This document shows, one piece after another, positions 10,936 through 22,000 of a stretch of DNA of 64,000 nucleotides. Source of the DNA: Pempheris klunzingeri (lineage: Eukaryota; Chordata; Actinopteri; Acropomatiformes; Pempheridae); the NCBI RefSeq assembly GCF_042242105.1, contig NC_092014.1, positions 11,784,374 to 11,848,373 of the forward strand, in the 5' to 3' direction. The position numbers and the translations under genes are program-made. Under the pieces are notes generated by a model, which worked only from the letters and a program-made list of their open reading frames with translations, was not told where the DNA came from and made no database searches. Position 1 is the first letter of the stretch. The number at the start of each line of letters is the position of its first letter.

Positions 10936-11429
10936 TTAAAGGTCCCATATTCTGCTCATTTTCTAGTTGATACTTGTATTTGGAGGTCTTTTGAGAACAG
11001 GTTCACATGGTTTAATGATCAGAACACGTTTTTTTTTCTCATAGCAGATGTGGCTGCTGCAGCTGTTTTCGGCCTCTTTCTGAACTATCTGGTGCTTTGT
11101 TCTCACAGTCTACACTTTCTTGTTGGTGGGAGCTGGCGTTAGTGAGGGAAAAAAACAATGGTGGAAAGCGAAGTAGTTTCAGGAGGATTTCAGTGCCGGG
11201 GACAGTCGACCTGTCGAAGTGCTGGAGGAGGACACATGATCAACAGACCCCGTTATGACATCACAAAGAGAGCCAAATCTACACGGTGTGTTTTCATACA
11301 TATGTACTGAAAGATGGAGCAGGAGAAAAAGAGAGATGGTCTTTTATAACCGTTTGCGTGTCTGTAGACACATCGGGACACATCCTAGTGCATTAAAACA
11401 GTGCATTTTGCATAATATGGGACCTTTAA
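10936..11429. mobile_element. TTAA-flanked MITE, about 0.49 kb
   Basis: Termini are inverted: the left starts AGGTCCCATATTCTGC and the right, reverse-complemented, starts AGGTCCCATATTATGC. TTAA lies directly outside each end (10936-10939, 11426-11429), giving a TTAA (or TA) target duplication. There is no coding capacity. Similar GGTCCCATATTATGC repeats are common in fish genomes. The TTAA suggests piggyBac relatives, but the class is not certain. Confidence 0.75.
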
Positions 11430-12220
11430 CGCAGAAGAGCTGTAGCAGCAAAAACCCCTCGTGTGTCGAAGTGGTAAAAAAATTTTGTTGCTTATAAATT
11501 TATTTTTTCATTTGGAAAAGGAACTTATTTTTTTCTTTCAATAGTTACATGGTCTCATTTTAATCTCATTTGCTAGAGAAGTTGTTCTCAGCAGAGTGCA
11601 GATCTCCACCAGTCGATGCCAAACCTGCTGTAAGCTTTATATTTTTCATCTTTGTTGTTACAACCTTTGATCCTCTTAGCGTGCTTGTGATTGTAGACTC
11701 AAGCTGTATACAGGAAATAACCGTTTTCAACAACTTACTGTCAAACTAGCCAATAGAGACAAGGATTGATTCATGATGTATTGTGAGTAACTTCAGTGGA
11801 TCCTAACAAATCAGTTATGGAATCAGTCTGCAGAAGCTCTGGTTCAAAACAAAACCAAACCTTTCTATAGGTGTGTTTTTTCTATGATGTCAACCGGCCA
11901 GTTATGGGGGGTGAGGAAAATCTAGTGAATCACAACTACTGTTTTAACTGAGTTTGTTCAACACGTAAAACTGATCCGTCCAGTATTGTCCGTCCAGAGG
12001 AGTTGCAGACAGAGAAGATGCACAAAAACACATGACAACAAGAATGTATTACTGTGCAGCGCCAGTGCTGTAAATACTATGAACCGGTCGCCCAAGCCCA
12101 CGTCTTACTTACAGAAAACAATGAGTCTTACATTAATCCCACCCAAAACTCCCACACACTGCACATCTCAGATGATGCCATAGTAATGAGACAAAACTGA
12201 TTTGTCTATAAAGTGTTGGT
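11430..12220. other. Spacer, no gene recognised
   Basis: Ordinary AT-rich spacer; short reading frames here lack codon structure, splice signals or family resemblance. Confidence 0.5.
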
Positions 12221-12224
12221 AAGT

Positions 12225-12420
12225 AGTGAAAAATGCCCATTATACTGCCCTAAAGCCCAGGCTGATGCCTTCCAATTGCTTGTTTAGTCCGATCAACAGT
12301 CCAAAACTCAGAGATATTCAGTGTACTCTGATTAAATGGGGGAGATTTAAGAACTGTCAAGACAAATGTAACGTCACACAGTCCTTCAGAGTTTTACTTG
12401 TCACATTTTGTCGATGACAC
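12225..12420. repeat. Dispersed fish repeat, copy 1 of 3 in this window
   Basis: Shares the core GATG(T/C)CTTCAAA..TG.TTGT..(A/G)ACCAACAGTCCAAAACCCAAAGATATTCAG pattern (shown here as a consensus in pieces) with copies near 58455-58730 and 61925-62235. The family is common in percomorph genomes; its class is unknown to me. Confidence 0.5.
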
Positions 12421-12912
12421 TAAACTCAGAGCTCCACATGTTAACAATGGAAGAGTATGAAATGAACTGTATGAAATGCTAATCAACATACAGCAGACAC
12501 CACCTTCATTCACCTTTTATGTGTGCAGCTTTCCAGACCATCAATTACTGTGACTATTAGATGAACAATTTAGAAATGTATTCAATATAAAATCCTCTTG
12601 GTGAAACAAAGCTGGTTGTATGTATGGTTTTATAGGCACACAGGTTGTTAAGGAGAAATATCAGGGCAATAGGCACATGAGTAAGAGGACATTTATATAC
12701 CCCAAAAAAAAAAAGTTTAATCTTAATTGTTCATGTGTGATCACCTGGTGATGGTGCAACATGTTACAACATAATAATCCTTCTGTATTTCTAATTACCT
12801 TAGGTTAATGTGTAAAGTAGTCCTCCCACAGTTTGTTGTATTCCAGACATCTGACTATAAAACATGTAGGCAAAGTCCTTAACAGATGCATTTTTACTAC
12901 CCCACAGTCTTT

Positions 12913-15483
12913 TTAAGTGAGATCTTGGTCAACCTTGTTACTTTTCTGCCCTTTGGCTTTCACGTTCTGCTTCTGCTTCTGTGACTTCTGCAGCAGAGCC
13001 AGCGTGTCTCTCTTCTCGATTTTCCTCAGTTGTTTCTTCTTCATCCTCTTGATCTTTGCTGTGTTCTTGATCTGCGATACGAATGAGACGGCAGAATATA
13101 AACAAAGGTCGTATCACCAACAGAAAGCTTGGGTTGCTGAAGGACAACTTCTTTTTCACTTCATCACGCCTGTTTTCACTGTGCAAATCAAAGCCTGAGC
13201 GAGTTCATAACTTTAATGTGTTAGTTTCACCAAACAATTACTCTGCATGTGGTTGTAACTAATGCAATATGTGATTTTACTTAAATATATTTAAGAAATT
13301 TCTATATCAACCTGGCAAAGAAATGAAAAATCACATAATACAAACTGTTTACTATAACTGTCTGTGTCCCACTATGAGGCACTGCATCATACAAACATTT
13401 AAAAACAGTTTGCTTAGAGTCATTCACTTAAATGACACATTAATTGCTAATTGTGCTTACTATGTTTTATCTATTCTTATTATATACTTCTAAAATGCTC
13501 AGCAGTACTTGGAGGTGTAGGTGAAGTGTCAAGGCTGCAGGCAGTCACCAAAGGGGGGGCGATCCACATGTTTTAGCTTCACCTGTGAGTATCGTCCATG
13601 CTTAAATACTGCCTATGGTTTATGGTCATAAACGCTGGGTTTAAAGATGCTAATTTCCTGCAATTTCATTCTGCCGTGCCAGGCTGTTAGATTGATCCGT
13701 ATCAGGTAAAAATGTCTAAGCTTTATCATCATTATCTGCATACATTTTTATCATGATACCATATCAAGATCGTTTTATAGCGTAGCCGTAGAATACAGTT
13801 CTTTCTCTTATATTCTCTAGTGCAAAAGTAGAACTGGTGTATGGTGCGGTTGTTGTGGAGTCAGTTTAAATTGGGGCTGCTAGACTTCGTGTGTGAGCGA
13901 CAGTTAACATACCACTTGCACGATCTCTGCTTTGCGTTCGTTCTCTGCACGACGTTTCAGGTTCTCCTCTCTCCTTTTCCTCTTTTCCTATAAAGCCAGG
14001 AAACATGAGAATGAGCAAAAAAAAAAAAAAGGTGCAAATTCTGTGACGCTCGGGATAAATCATCTCACAGCTTTAGCTTACCTCCTTCTGTTTGGCTTTC
14101 TCCTCTTTTAGCTGCACTGAGTACTGTTTCACCAGCTCCTTCTCCCGCTTGGCCTCCATCTTCTTTTCCCAAGAAGAGCACAGCGGCTTATCTCTCAGCA
14201 GTGCAGAAAACCTGAGAGACAAAACCACATCAGGCAGGTTCACAAATAATACAAACCCGCTTGACAAAGTGTCCCACTGTAAAACAGGGATGCACCGATT
14301 CCACTTTTTCATTCAATGAAATGAGCCAGACTTCTCAAATTCCTCCGTGTTACATGTTGCTTTAACACAAACTACCAAACAACAATCTTACCTGAAAAAA
14401 CACTGATACAGATTTAGATCATGTAACAAATAATCCAACAGCAGATTTTTTACATTTTCAGCAGATGCAGACTTGATATTTGCTGTCAGAACTAATACTC
14501 AACACTAATATTTCTACACCAGTAGAACGGATTCATGACTTTCTCATCATGCTGCACATTTTCATGACGAATGTATCAACAGTAATCTATAGTGCTGAGA
14601 AGGATTAAATCAACATACAGAGGCTTGTGGGCTGACATGAAAGTATTAAAAGTACTCACTATGCAGACTGGCCCCTGTGATTGGATAATTCCTATTATTG
14701 TGTGAGATAATGTTGTAGTTTGTCAAGATGAAATTCTATACTTTATTTACTGTTGAGTAATTTCACCTATATATATATTTTTTTTTTATATTTCTGACAT
14801 ATAGTGGAGAAGTATGAAGCAGCTTAGCATGTAAATAAAGAAGAAGAATAGAGGTGCTGCTGTAAAATAACCTGTAATTGTCTAATGAATTAAGTGTTTG
14901 ACCACTGTACTTTTGGTGTCTTGCAAAGCAGAAGAACTGGATCAGTGTGTGACAGCTGTATTTTAAGAAGAGCTCCCTGGGTGCAGCCACTGTGGGATCC
15001 TCACCTCTGCTTGCTGCGGTCCTTCCACACTCGGCCTGATTTGGGTTTCCCCAGCGGCACAACCGGCTTCTGGTTCCCACTTGAGCCCACACGAGGCCTC
15101 TTCTGCGGGACGGTCTCGGCACCTGTGGGCCCCGTTTCTGCAGGTCCAGGCCCGGGAGGAAGAGCGTCTCCTTCGGCTGTGTGTGTGTCCGCTTCAGCCT
15201 CCGGCTCGGCAGACTCGCTGAGCTTCTCCTCGGGGATACTCACAGGTTTCTCCTCCGTGTTTTTCTCCTCCACCGGTGGCAGCTCCTGGAGGACCGACCT
15301 CCTCGTCCTCCGGGCCGGAGTCTTTATCGGAGCTTCCGAGTAGAGCAGTGCGGCAGGGGTGCGCACTGTGCGGCCGCTGCGGGTCCGTCTGGTCTCCGGC
15401 GGCGGCTCCTGGACCTCCTCCTCCTCATGTCCCACTCCGGGGCCGGTGTTTTCTTCAGACACGGGTATCTGCCTCTTCGACAT
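12913..15483 (-). CDS. ccdc86: Coiled-coil domain-containing protein 86 (cyclon)
   Basis: Four coding exons: 15483-15005, 14211-14082, 13987-13913 and 13071-12913; all junctions are GT-AG and in frame, total 280 residues. The long first exon encodes an acidic, proline-rich, low-complexity N-terminus with basic TRRTRSGRT patches (residues ~1-140). It ends in KPKSGRVWKDRSKQR, the start of the conserved C-terminal domain. Exons 2-4 give FSALLRDKPL..SWEKKM, a Lys/Glu/Arg-rich coiled coil, NLKRRAENERKAEIVQV and KKKQLRKIEKRDTLALLQK, matching human CCDC86 nearly motif by motif from memory. CCDC86 is a nucleolar protein that in mammals associates with mitotic chromosome periphery and is a cytokine-induced (cyclon) gene. 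Start chosen as the first in-frame ATG after a short GC-rich 5' region. Confidence 0.93.
14620..14765. repeat. Dispersed fish repeat fragment (ccdc86 intron 1)
   Basis: The segment with TTAAAAGTACTCACTATGCAG and GGCCCCTGTGA followed by AT-rich TTATT runs and TTACTGTTGAGTA resembles a repeat I associate with many perciform introns. Identification rests on memory only. Confidence 0.4.
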
Positions 15484-15652
15484 GTTTTCTACCTACACTG
15501 ACACCACATCACTTTGATAAACTTGCGTACCCACGTGTGTTCTCCGCCAGAGTTGTGTTTGTTGCCTTATTTCCGCTTCTACGGCGGATGGTCAACAACG
15601 TGGAGGCGCATTACCGCCACCTGCTGGTCTGGAGGGTGAACTGCAAATCCTC

Positions 15653-15655
<3 letters not shown>

Positions 15656-15710
<55 letters not shown>
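15656..15710. repeat. (CA)n microsatellite
   Basis: About 27 CA units with a single TACA interruption, just upstream of ccdc86. Confidence 0.95.
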
Positions 15711-15739
15711 CTGGTGGCAGGAGTCCACACTTACAGGCC

Positions 15740-17490
15740 ATCGATTAATTAATGTTTGACTAACACAGAGACAATGATTTGACAGTATGAGTCAAAATTA
15801 TGATTAGAAATACAAAACTGATTTCATGTAGCATGTTAATTTTGATTGATAATGTGTTATTCATTTATTTGACCTAAACATTTGCATAAAAATAATGGCT
15901 TTTTCTACAGTGTGTAATGAAATATGCAGTGAATCCGCAAAAACCAGCAAATTTTTTTGCATTTTTTTTCTTTTGCAACATTTTTTAGGCTCATGTTTCA
16001 GATTGTTGTTGTAGTTCTGAAATAAGGCTTGGGGTATTGAAAAAATATAGATTTTATCTCTATAGGTAGGGATTTTAGCTAATGATCACAGGGCTGATGG
16101 TTAAATTAGATTAATTTTAAATGTTTAAACTGTTGTTAAGTCATAAACCCAGTACAGATTGTTTTTGTTCTCACTTGCCTCTCAGGACTTTCACGCTTCT
16201 TCTGTTGTATTTCTTATTACTTGATGGAAAATGCAAGATTTCCTTTCAATACGTTCCATGTGAAGTGACCCCTTTGATTACATTGATTGATTTTGACAGA
16301 TTTTTGTCCCTTCCATTAAATAATAACACCAACAATGACAGATGATGATAATAATAATAATCCCCAGACACTCATCATTATGTAGACACTTTTACTAGGT
16401 TACAGTAGACCTTAGTGACAGCATAGATACTCAACTACCACACAGTCAATGTATTAAATGCAAATGATCATATTTTGCTTGTGAAAGATACGTGTGTTTA
16501 TGCCTTAAGAAACTTTTCAATGCAGCAGCTTCACATTTTGTATTTCACATTTGTAACTGTGAGGGGAATCCTAAAACACTCAGTGTAGTCATTATGGGTA
16601 ATTTCCTGATTACATGCAGCATGGGAGGAACACATCTCAGAGACAAAAGTGTAATTTTTCTCTAAGAAAAGAAGAAGAAAGTCTTGAAGAAGTCTAAGAA
16701 AATGCCGTTTTTTTAACGGAGAGAGAAACAAGTCTGAGGACAAGCAATTTCTGTTTTAGAGAAACAATTTCCTCATGGAGCACAGGACGAGGGTAGAAAT
16801 ATCTCTGGCGACAGTGTCGTGGGATCTTAAATACCAGAGGACACAATATTCTGATTCTCAGTAGACCTTTATTGCTTGCAAGCTTTAGCCGTCATCACCA
16901 TTACACAGATATGACACAGATATATCCTCACTCACTCTCCACACCACTATAGTCCCTATAGAACTGCAGCGAGATGCACACAGTTTCACTCAAGGTGTTA
17001 TACGACCTCTCTTTGGTCATGACATAAGAACGTTTTTCTTCTGTTATTCTTCATAAGTCACAACATCTTAACATCCACCATCTGCACCTGCTCCTTCAAC
17101 ACCCCACACATAGTCAGGCCATTATAACACAGGAAAGGGCGTCAACGCTCTCCAGGCTAAACTTTTTTATGAGTTTACTTGTATTTAGTTTCCCAACTAC
17201 ATAAAGACTGTAATATATTATTATTATAGTGTAATCAGGTATGATATGATTGGTGATCAGAGGCAATAGTATGGTTTCAGATGTGTTTGGAGGGCAATGA
17301 CCAGTGTCCTTGTTCATGTTTAGAAACTAAAATACATAATGTACGGATGGTTTAGACTTTCTTTAAAACACATAGAGATGAGTACTGGTCAAGTGGGACA
17401 TTTACTGATTGTGCATCATTTTTAATTATGATCCAAATGTCTTCACCATATGATATGAATCTCATTTGATAGCCTATTATTCTAAATAGC
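15740..17490. other. Spacer, no gene recognised
   Basis: AT-rich spacer between ccdc86 and glb1. A small (ATA)n patch lies at about 16347-16362. No supported gene. Confidence 0.5.
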
Positions 17491-17730
17491 CCCTCTATTG
17501 CATGATGTTGCCATATGGCAACAATTACTTCATCAAATTTTTACTGAAAGGCAGTAATAAACAATCCACGTTTTACTTTTTACTTGTGAAAAGGAGGACC
17601 TTTACTATGTTAAGACAAATAATTGAATACTACAAATCACCACTAAATTCTGTTTTAACGTCCTTTTAACATAGAGATGTGACCCTGAGAAGCTCATGAT
17701 CTGAGGATTCCCATTGTCGACCAACTGTTC

Positions 17731-18055
17731 ACTCCATCCATTATCTATACCGCTTATCCGTCAGGGTCGTGGGGGAGCTGGAGCCTATCCCAGCTGACGA
17801 GAGGCGAAAGGCAGGGTACACCCTGGACTGTTTGCCAGCCAACAGACAACCACTCATGCTCACAGTCACATCTACGGGCAATTTAGAGTCACCAATTAAC
17901 CTGCATGTCTTTGAATTGTGGGAGGAAGCCGGAGTACCCGGAGAAAACCCACGCAAGCACGGGGAGAACATGCAAACTCCACACAGAAAGACCTGGATTC
18001 GAACCTGAAACCTTCTTGCTGTGAGGCAACAGTGCTAACCACCACACCAGTGTGT
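17731..18055 (+). mobile_element. Truncated LINE 3' tail, common fish family
   Basis: Begins CCATCCATTATCTATACCGC and runs through GAGCCTATCCCAGCTGACG, GCAATTTAGAGTCACCAATT, CATGTCTTTGAATTGTGGGAGGA and GGGGAGAACATGCAAACTCC to CTGTGAGGCAACAGTGCTAA. This is the most frequent kind of teleost interspersed repeat. I take it as the 3' end of a LINE (family name uncertain, Maui/L2-like or similar). The open frames across it are incidental. Confidence 0.75.
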
Positions 18056-18099
18056 AAAAAAAAAAAAGAAAAAAGAACTGGACCTAGTCTGAATCAAAC

Positions 18100-18870
18100 A
18101 ACCAATCAGGATTTGAATAATACAGTTTTAATAATAGAAGCAGGCACTGTAAAAAGACAAGTGAGTCAGAGAGAATAATGACATGTTGGATATTAAAGCC
18201 AGGAAACAGTGATTCGGCCTGAATGCCCTCTATATCCACTAAATCTCCTCTGTATTAATGAGATCTCGTACACTGGCCTTTTAAACATTTCATCCTGCTA
18301 ACTCAAGAACAGAATTACATTATATTTTCCCATTTAAAAAAAGCAGCATTACAGCTCAGAGAGCACCACAGTGAGCAGCAGCAGTGACCAAAACATGGTT
18401 TGGTGACCAAGTTTAACACGTCTATGATTCCTGAAAATATGAGGACGATGCAATTTTTTTCCTTTAAAAAACAGTGACACAAATGCATTGTGATAATGAG
18501 CCATTAAGCATCATTAGTCTTAACTATGCTCTTAACCCAGTGACTCCATCTGTTTCATACTCTGGCCTACAAGACTGAACAACCAAGACAAAAAAATACT
18601 TTTGTTATGGTTCTTTAACATGTTACAGATGTTATTGTCTTCTTATTATTATTACCTGCTATAGCTGATGAGATCTTATCAGAACAACAAACTCCATCTT
18701 TTCTGCTACTTCCGTTTATTACATATTTTTTTAGACCTGATTCTTATTAGTAACCCGTTTAACAGTGTGTGTTTTACTTCATATATATATGTTCTTTATT
18801 TCACCCGAACCCTCGTAAATAAGACATCCAACACTGACACCTACCGATTAAAAACTGCCTTCACACAGCC
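18100..18870. other. Spacer upstream of glb1
   Basis: No gene seen. It precedes the glb1 promoter region. Confidence 0.5.
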
Positions 18871-18877
18871 ACACACC

Positions 18878-18887
18878 GTCACGTGAT
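18878..18887 (+). promoter_or_regulatory. CLEAR-like E-box upstream of glb1
   Basis: GTCACGTGAT matches the CLEAR consensus GTCACGTGAC (bound by TFEB/TFE3/MITF) at nine of ten positions and lies 180 bases upstream of the glb1 start codon. GLB1 is a known member of the lysosomal CLEAR network in mammals, so this is a credible control site. An ETS-like CTTCCG follows at about 18892. Confidence 0.65.
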
Positions 18888-19026
18888 TGTACTTCCGTAA
18901 CTCATTCAAAACACGACAGTGTGACTCGCTCAGGGAAGTAAATACTGAGTCTGACTGTCTTCGAGACAACTCTGCATGAAAAGGCAGATTGAATAAAGTC
19001 TGCAGGTGAAACCGGACAGCATAGTC

Positions 19027-19027
<1 letters not shown>

Positions 19028-19059
<32 letters not shown>
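19028..19059. repeat. (CAT)n microsatellite in the glb1 5' UTR
   Basis: About ten CAT/ATC units end eight bases before the glb1 start codon. On the plus strand they create no ATG; the poly-Met frame on the other strand is a shadow. Confidence 0.9.
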
Positions 19060-19066
19060 CCTCAAC

Positions 19067-22000
19067 ATGTCTCTGCTCACATTTGGAAACGTGCTGCTGC
19101 TGCTGCTGTTTGGACACTCAGTGAGTAAATCTTTGTACAGTCTGTGATCGACACTGAAGGAGCTGTAGCTGCAGCCCTGCTGCTTCATTCCATTGATAAA
19201 CAAACACAAAATTGATGCTATGTCCGGGTTTATTAAAAACCTGCCACCAAAATCCAAAACCCTAGATTGGAACTCCCTTTCAGATTGATTGGCAGGTCTC
19301 TGAATACACAGAGCAACGCCACACACTTAATCTTAATGTGAATAATCCAAACTTTTTATAGTGCTAAAGGTGTGTTAGCATCAGTGCTGTGTGTGAAATG
19401 TGCAGATTCAACACAGATAGGTTAGATTAGGCTCAGACTGTTAGTTCAGTGAAGCAAATAGATTTTAGTTTTATTTATATATATATAATCTGTATATTAT
19501 GTGGTCTAAAATGCTCATTGGCCTTTTAAACACCTTCCACAAGAAAGTATTTTAGAATATGTTGATTGGTAGGTACAGTATTACATTGCAGTAGTAGTAA
19601 CTTTTTTACATTTACATCTCAGGAAGTATCCGTTACCCTCTAGCAGACAGTCAAGGTTACAATGTCTGAATGGAGCATGCTAAAGTCAGCTGAGACATCA
19701 GCCCTGCACCATAAAAAACATGAAACTTTAACTACACAGATGAACTCAGCACAAAGCGACTTGGCTGTAAATGCAGCTGTTATGTTGTGTTAACCTGCAG
19801 CTTGCAGCGCCACCTTCATTCAGCGTGGATTACAAGAACGACTGCTTTCGGAAAGATGGGGAAGAGTTTCGTTACATATCAGGAAGCATCCATTACAGCA
19901 GGATCCCCAGAGTCTACTGGAAGGATCGGCTGCTCAAGATGTACATGGCAGGACTGAACGCCATCCAGATGTAAGTTTACCTCATGTGTTTCACTCTCTG
20001 TATGCTTTCCCCCTGGCTTCACTTCAAAAACTAATCAAGAAAGAGGTTTTAAATGTAGGTTAGAGAATTTGTTGCCTGAGAAAAACCTGCTCACATTTCT
20101 GTTGGGTGCAGAGACGTTTAGAGAAAGGCTGAACTGTGACTGAGTAGTTAGAGCCACATCAGAGCAACAATAGAGCATCAATTTTCATAATATATTAATC
20201 ATTTTAAACAGTTTTCTAAGAACAGAATACCATAATTCTCTGGCTCCAGCTTCTTATAAATGAATATTTTTCAGTCCTCTCGGTTTTTAAAGTGAATATC
20301 TTTGGGGTTTGGAATGCTTTACAGACTTTAAATATTGTGACATTTTTCATGTCACAATTTTTCATCATTTAGAGTCCAATTTGCTAATCAATATTGAAAG
20401 TAATCATTTGTTGCAGCCATAACTGTAATGTAGAAAATCCATGATCTTTATTCTCTCAGACAGTGGATTAAAAATGCTTAATTTCATATTTGTTAGTTGA
20501 ATGTGATTGTCAGCAGCTTATAGACCAGACTCAATGGGTGATCAGCAGAGCTGCACTTCTAATATCAGACCATCAGACCACATACAGACCGCCAGACCTC
20601 CTTCAATAGCTGCTATTGACATCACAGCAGTATAGTATTAATATGTTTTAGTTTTCTGTGTGTGTTGTTAATAATACTGACACTTCATTCACGTTGAAGT
20701 TACATTCCCTGGAACTACCACGAGGAGTCTCCGGGCCAGTACAGTTTCAGCGGAGACAGAGATGTGGAGTATTTCCTTCAGCTGGCCAAAGACATCGGCC
20801 TGCTGGTCATCCTTCGGCCTGGACCCTACATATGTGCCGAGTGGGACATGGTGAGTCAGGTTGTCAGTAAATGTGCCCATTCTGAGTTTTTAATGGTATC
20901 AGAGACAGTGTGGAAATACTGGAAACCTTAAAGTGAGCATTTAGATGACTACTGTTGGACCATGTCAGTGTGGGATGATATACAATATAACTAATGCTCC
21001 TTTTTATTAACAAGAGCTACTTCTCCTTCAACCCACTTCATAGGGAAAGGTTGCACTTCTATTCAATTTTTACACCAGTTCATTTACACCCTTTCTTTGA
21101 AAAGCAAGATTATGCACTCACATCATCCATTCAGCTTTTTAACTATTCTGCTCCCACAAAGGAATTATGATAATAATAAATTGTACAATAGGACAATAGT
21201 ATAATAAAATAATGATAAAGTATTATTAAACTTTAAAATTATGAATCGATTATTACTTTATTTTGTAATAATATGGCAACATGCATACTGCTGTTATATT
21301 GTACTGTCAAAGTGGTGTATTTGGCAATAATTCTGTGAAGAAATGAGTGTTTGTACCATGGTTGAGCACATAGATGGTGTAATGCTGCAGGAGCGGGTTT
21401 ACATGTATTTCCGCGTCTTTTGGTGTTTGTATTCCAGTGTGAGAACTCGTCATTACTGGTGTCTGTTGTTACTGACCTAAATTAAAGCGCACTACAATTG
21501 TAATTGTTCTTCAAAACTAGAAACATTACACAGCCATCTTTTAACTCAATTGATCTTAAACATGAGGTTATTTTTTGTGTTCAAATTAAAACCTGCTGAA
21601 ATTGTCGATGTTTGATGTCTGTCAACCAGGGTGGGCTGCCTGCCTGGCTTCTCAACAAGAAAGACATTGTGTTGCGGTCTTCAGATCCAGGTGAGAATCA
21701 AAGAAAAACAGGACGAATGATGAAACACAGTTACACGGAGTCACCGTTTCATGCTGCAGTACATACAATGCGATAATATGCGTCTTTCAGACTATGTCGC
21801 AGCAGTAGACAAGTGGATGGGGAAGCTACTGCCAATGATGAAGCCTTATCTGTACCAGAATGGTGGTCCTGTCATCACTGTACAGGTGAGTATGGAGGCC
21901 TGGCCTCATCTCTTGCTGGTTTGTGAGCGTTACGTATCGTTTCAGCACTTAATTTGATGTTGGAATCACATCTCCCTCCTGCTATGGCTTTGCTTTGCAG

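Noticed and set aside
14894-15752. Long plus-strand frames opposite ccdc86 exon 1
   Set aside because: GC-rich shadow frames of the low-complexity ccdc86 N-terminus; the minus strand has the conserved domain and splice sites.
16780-17100. Possible LTR-like segment (GACGAGGGTAG...TTTATTGCTTGC)
   Set aside because: No paired copy, primer-binding site or coding remnant was found, so there is no support for an LTR element.
17741-18178. Three overlapping frames
   Set aside because: They lie within the common LINE 3' tail and are not gene-like.
18902-19117. Minus-strand poly-Met frame
   Set aside because: Produced by the CAT repeat in the glb1 leader; overlaps glb1 exon 1.
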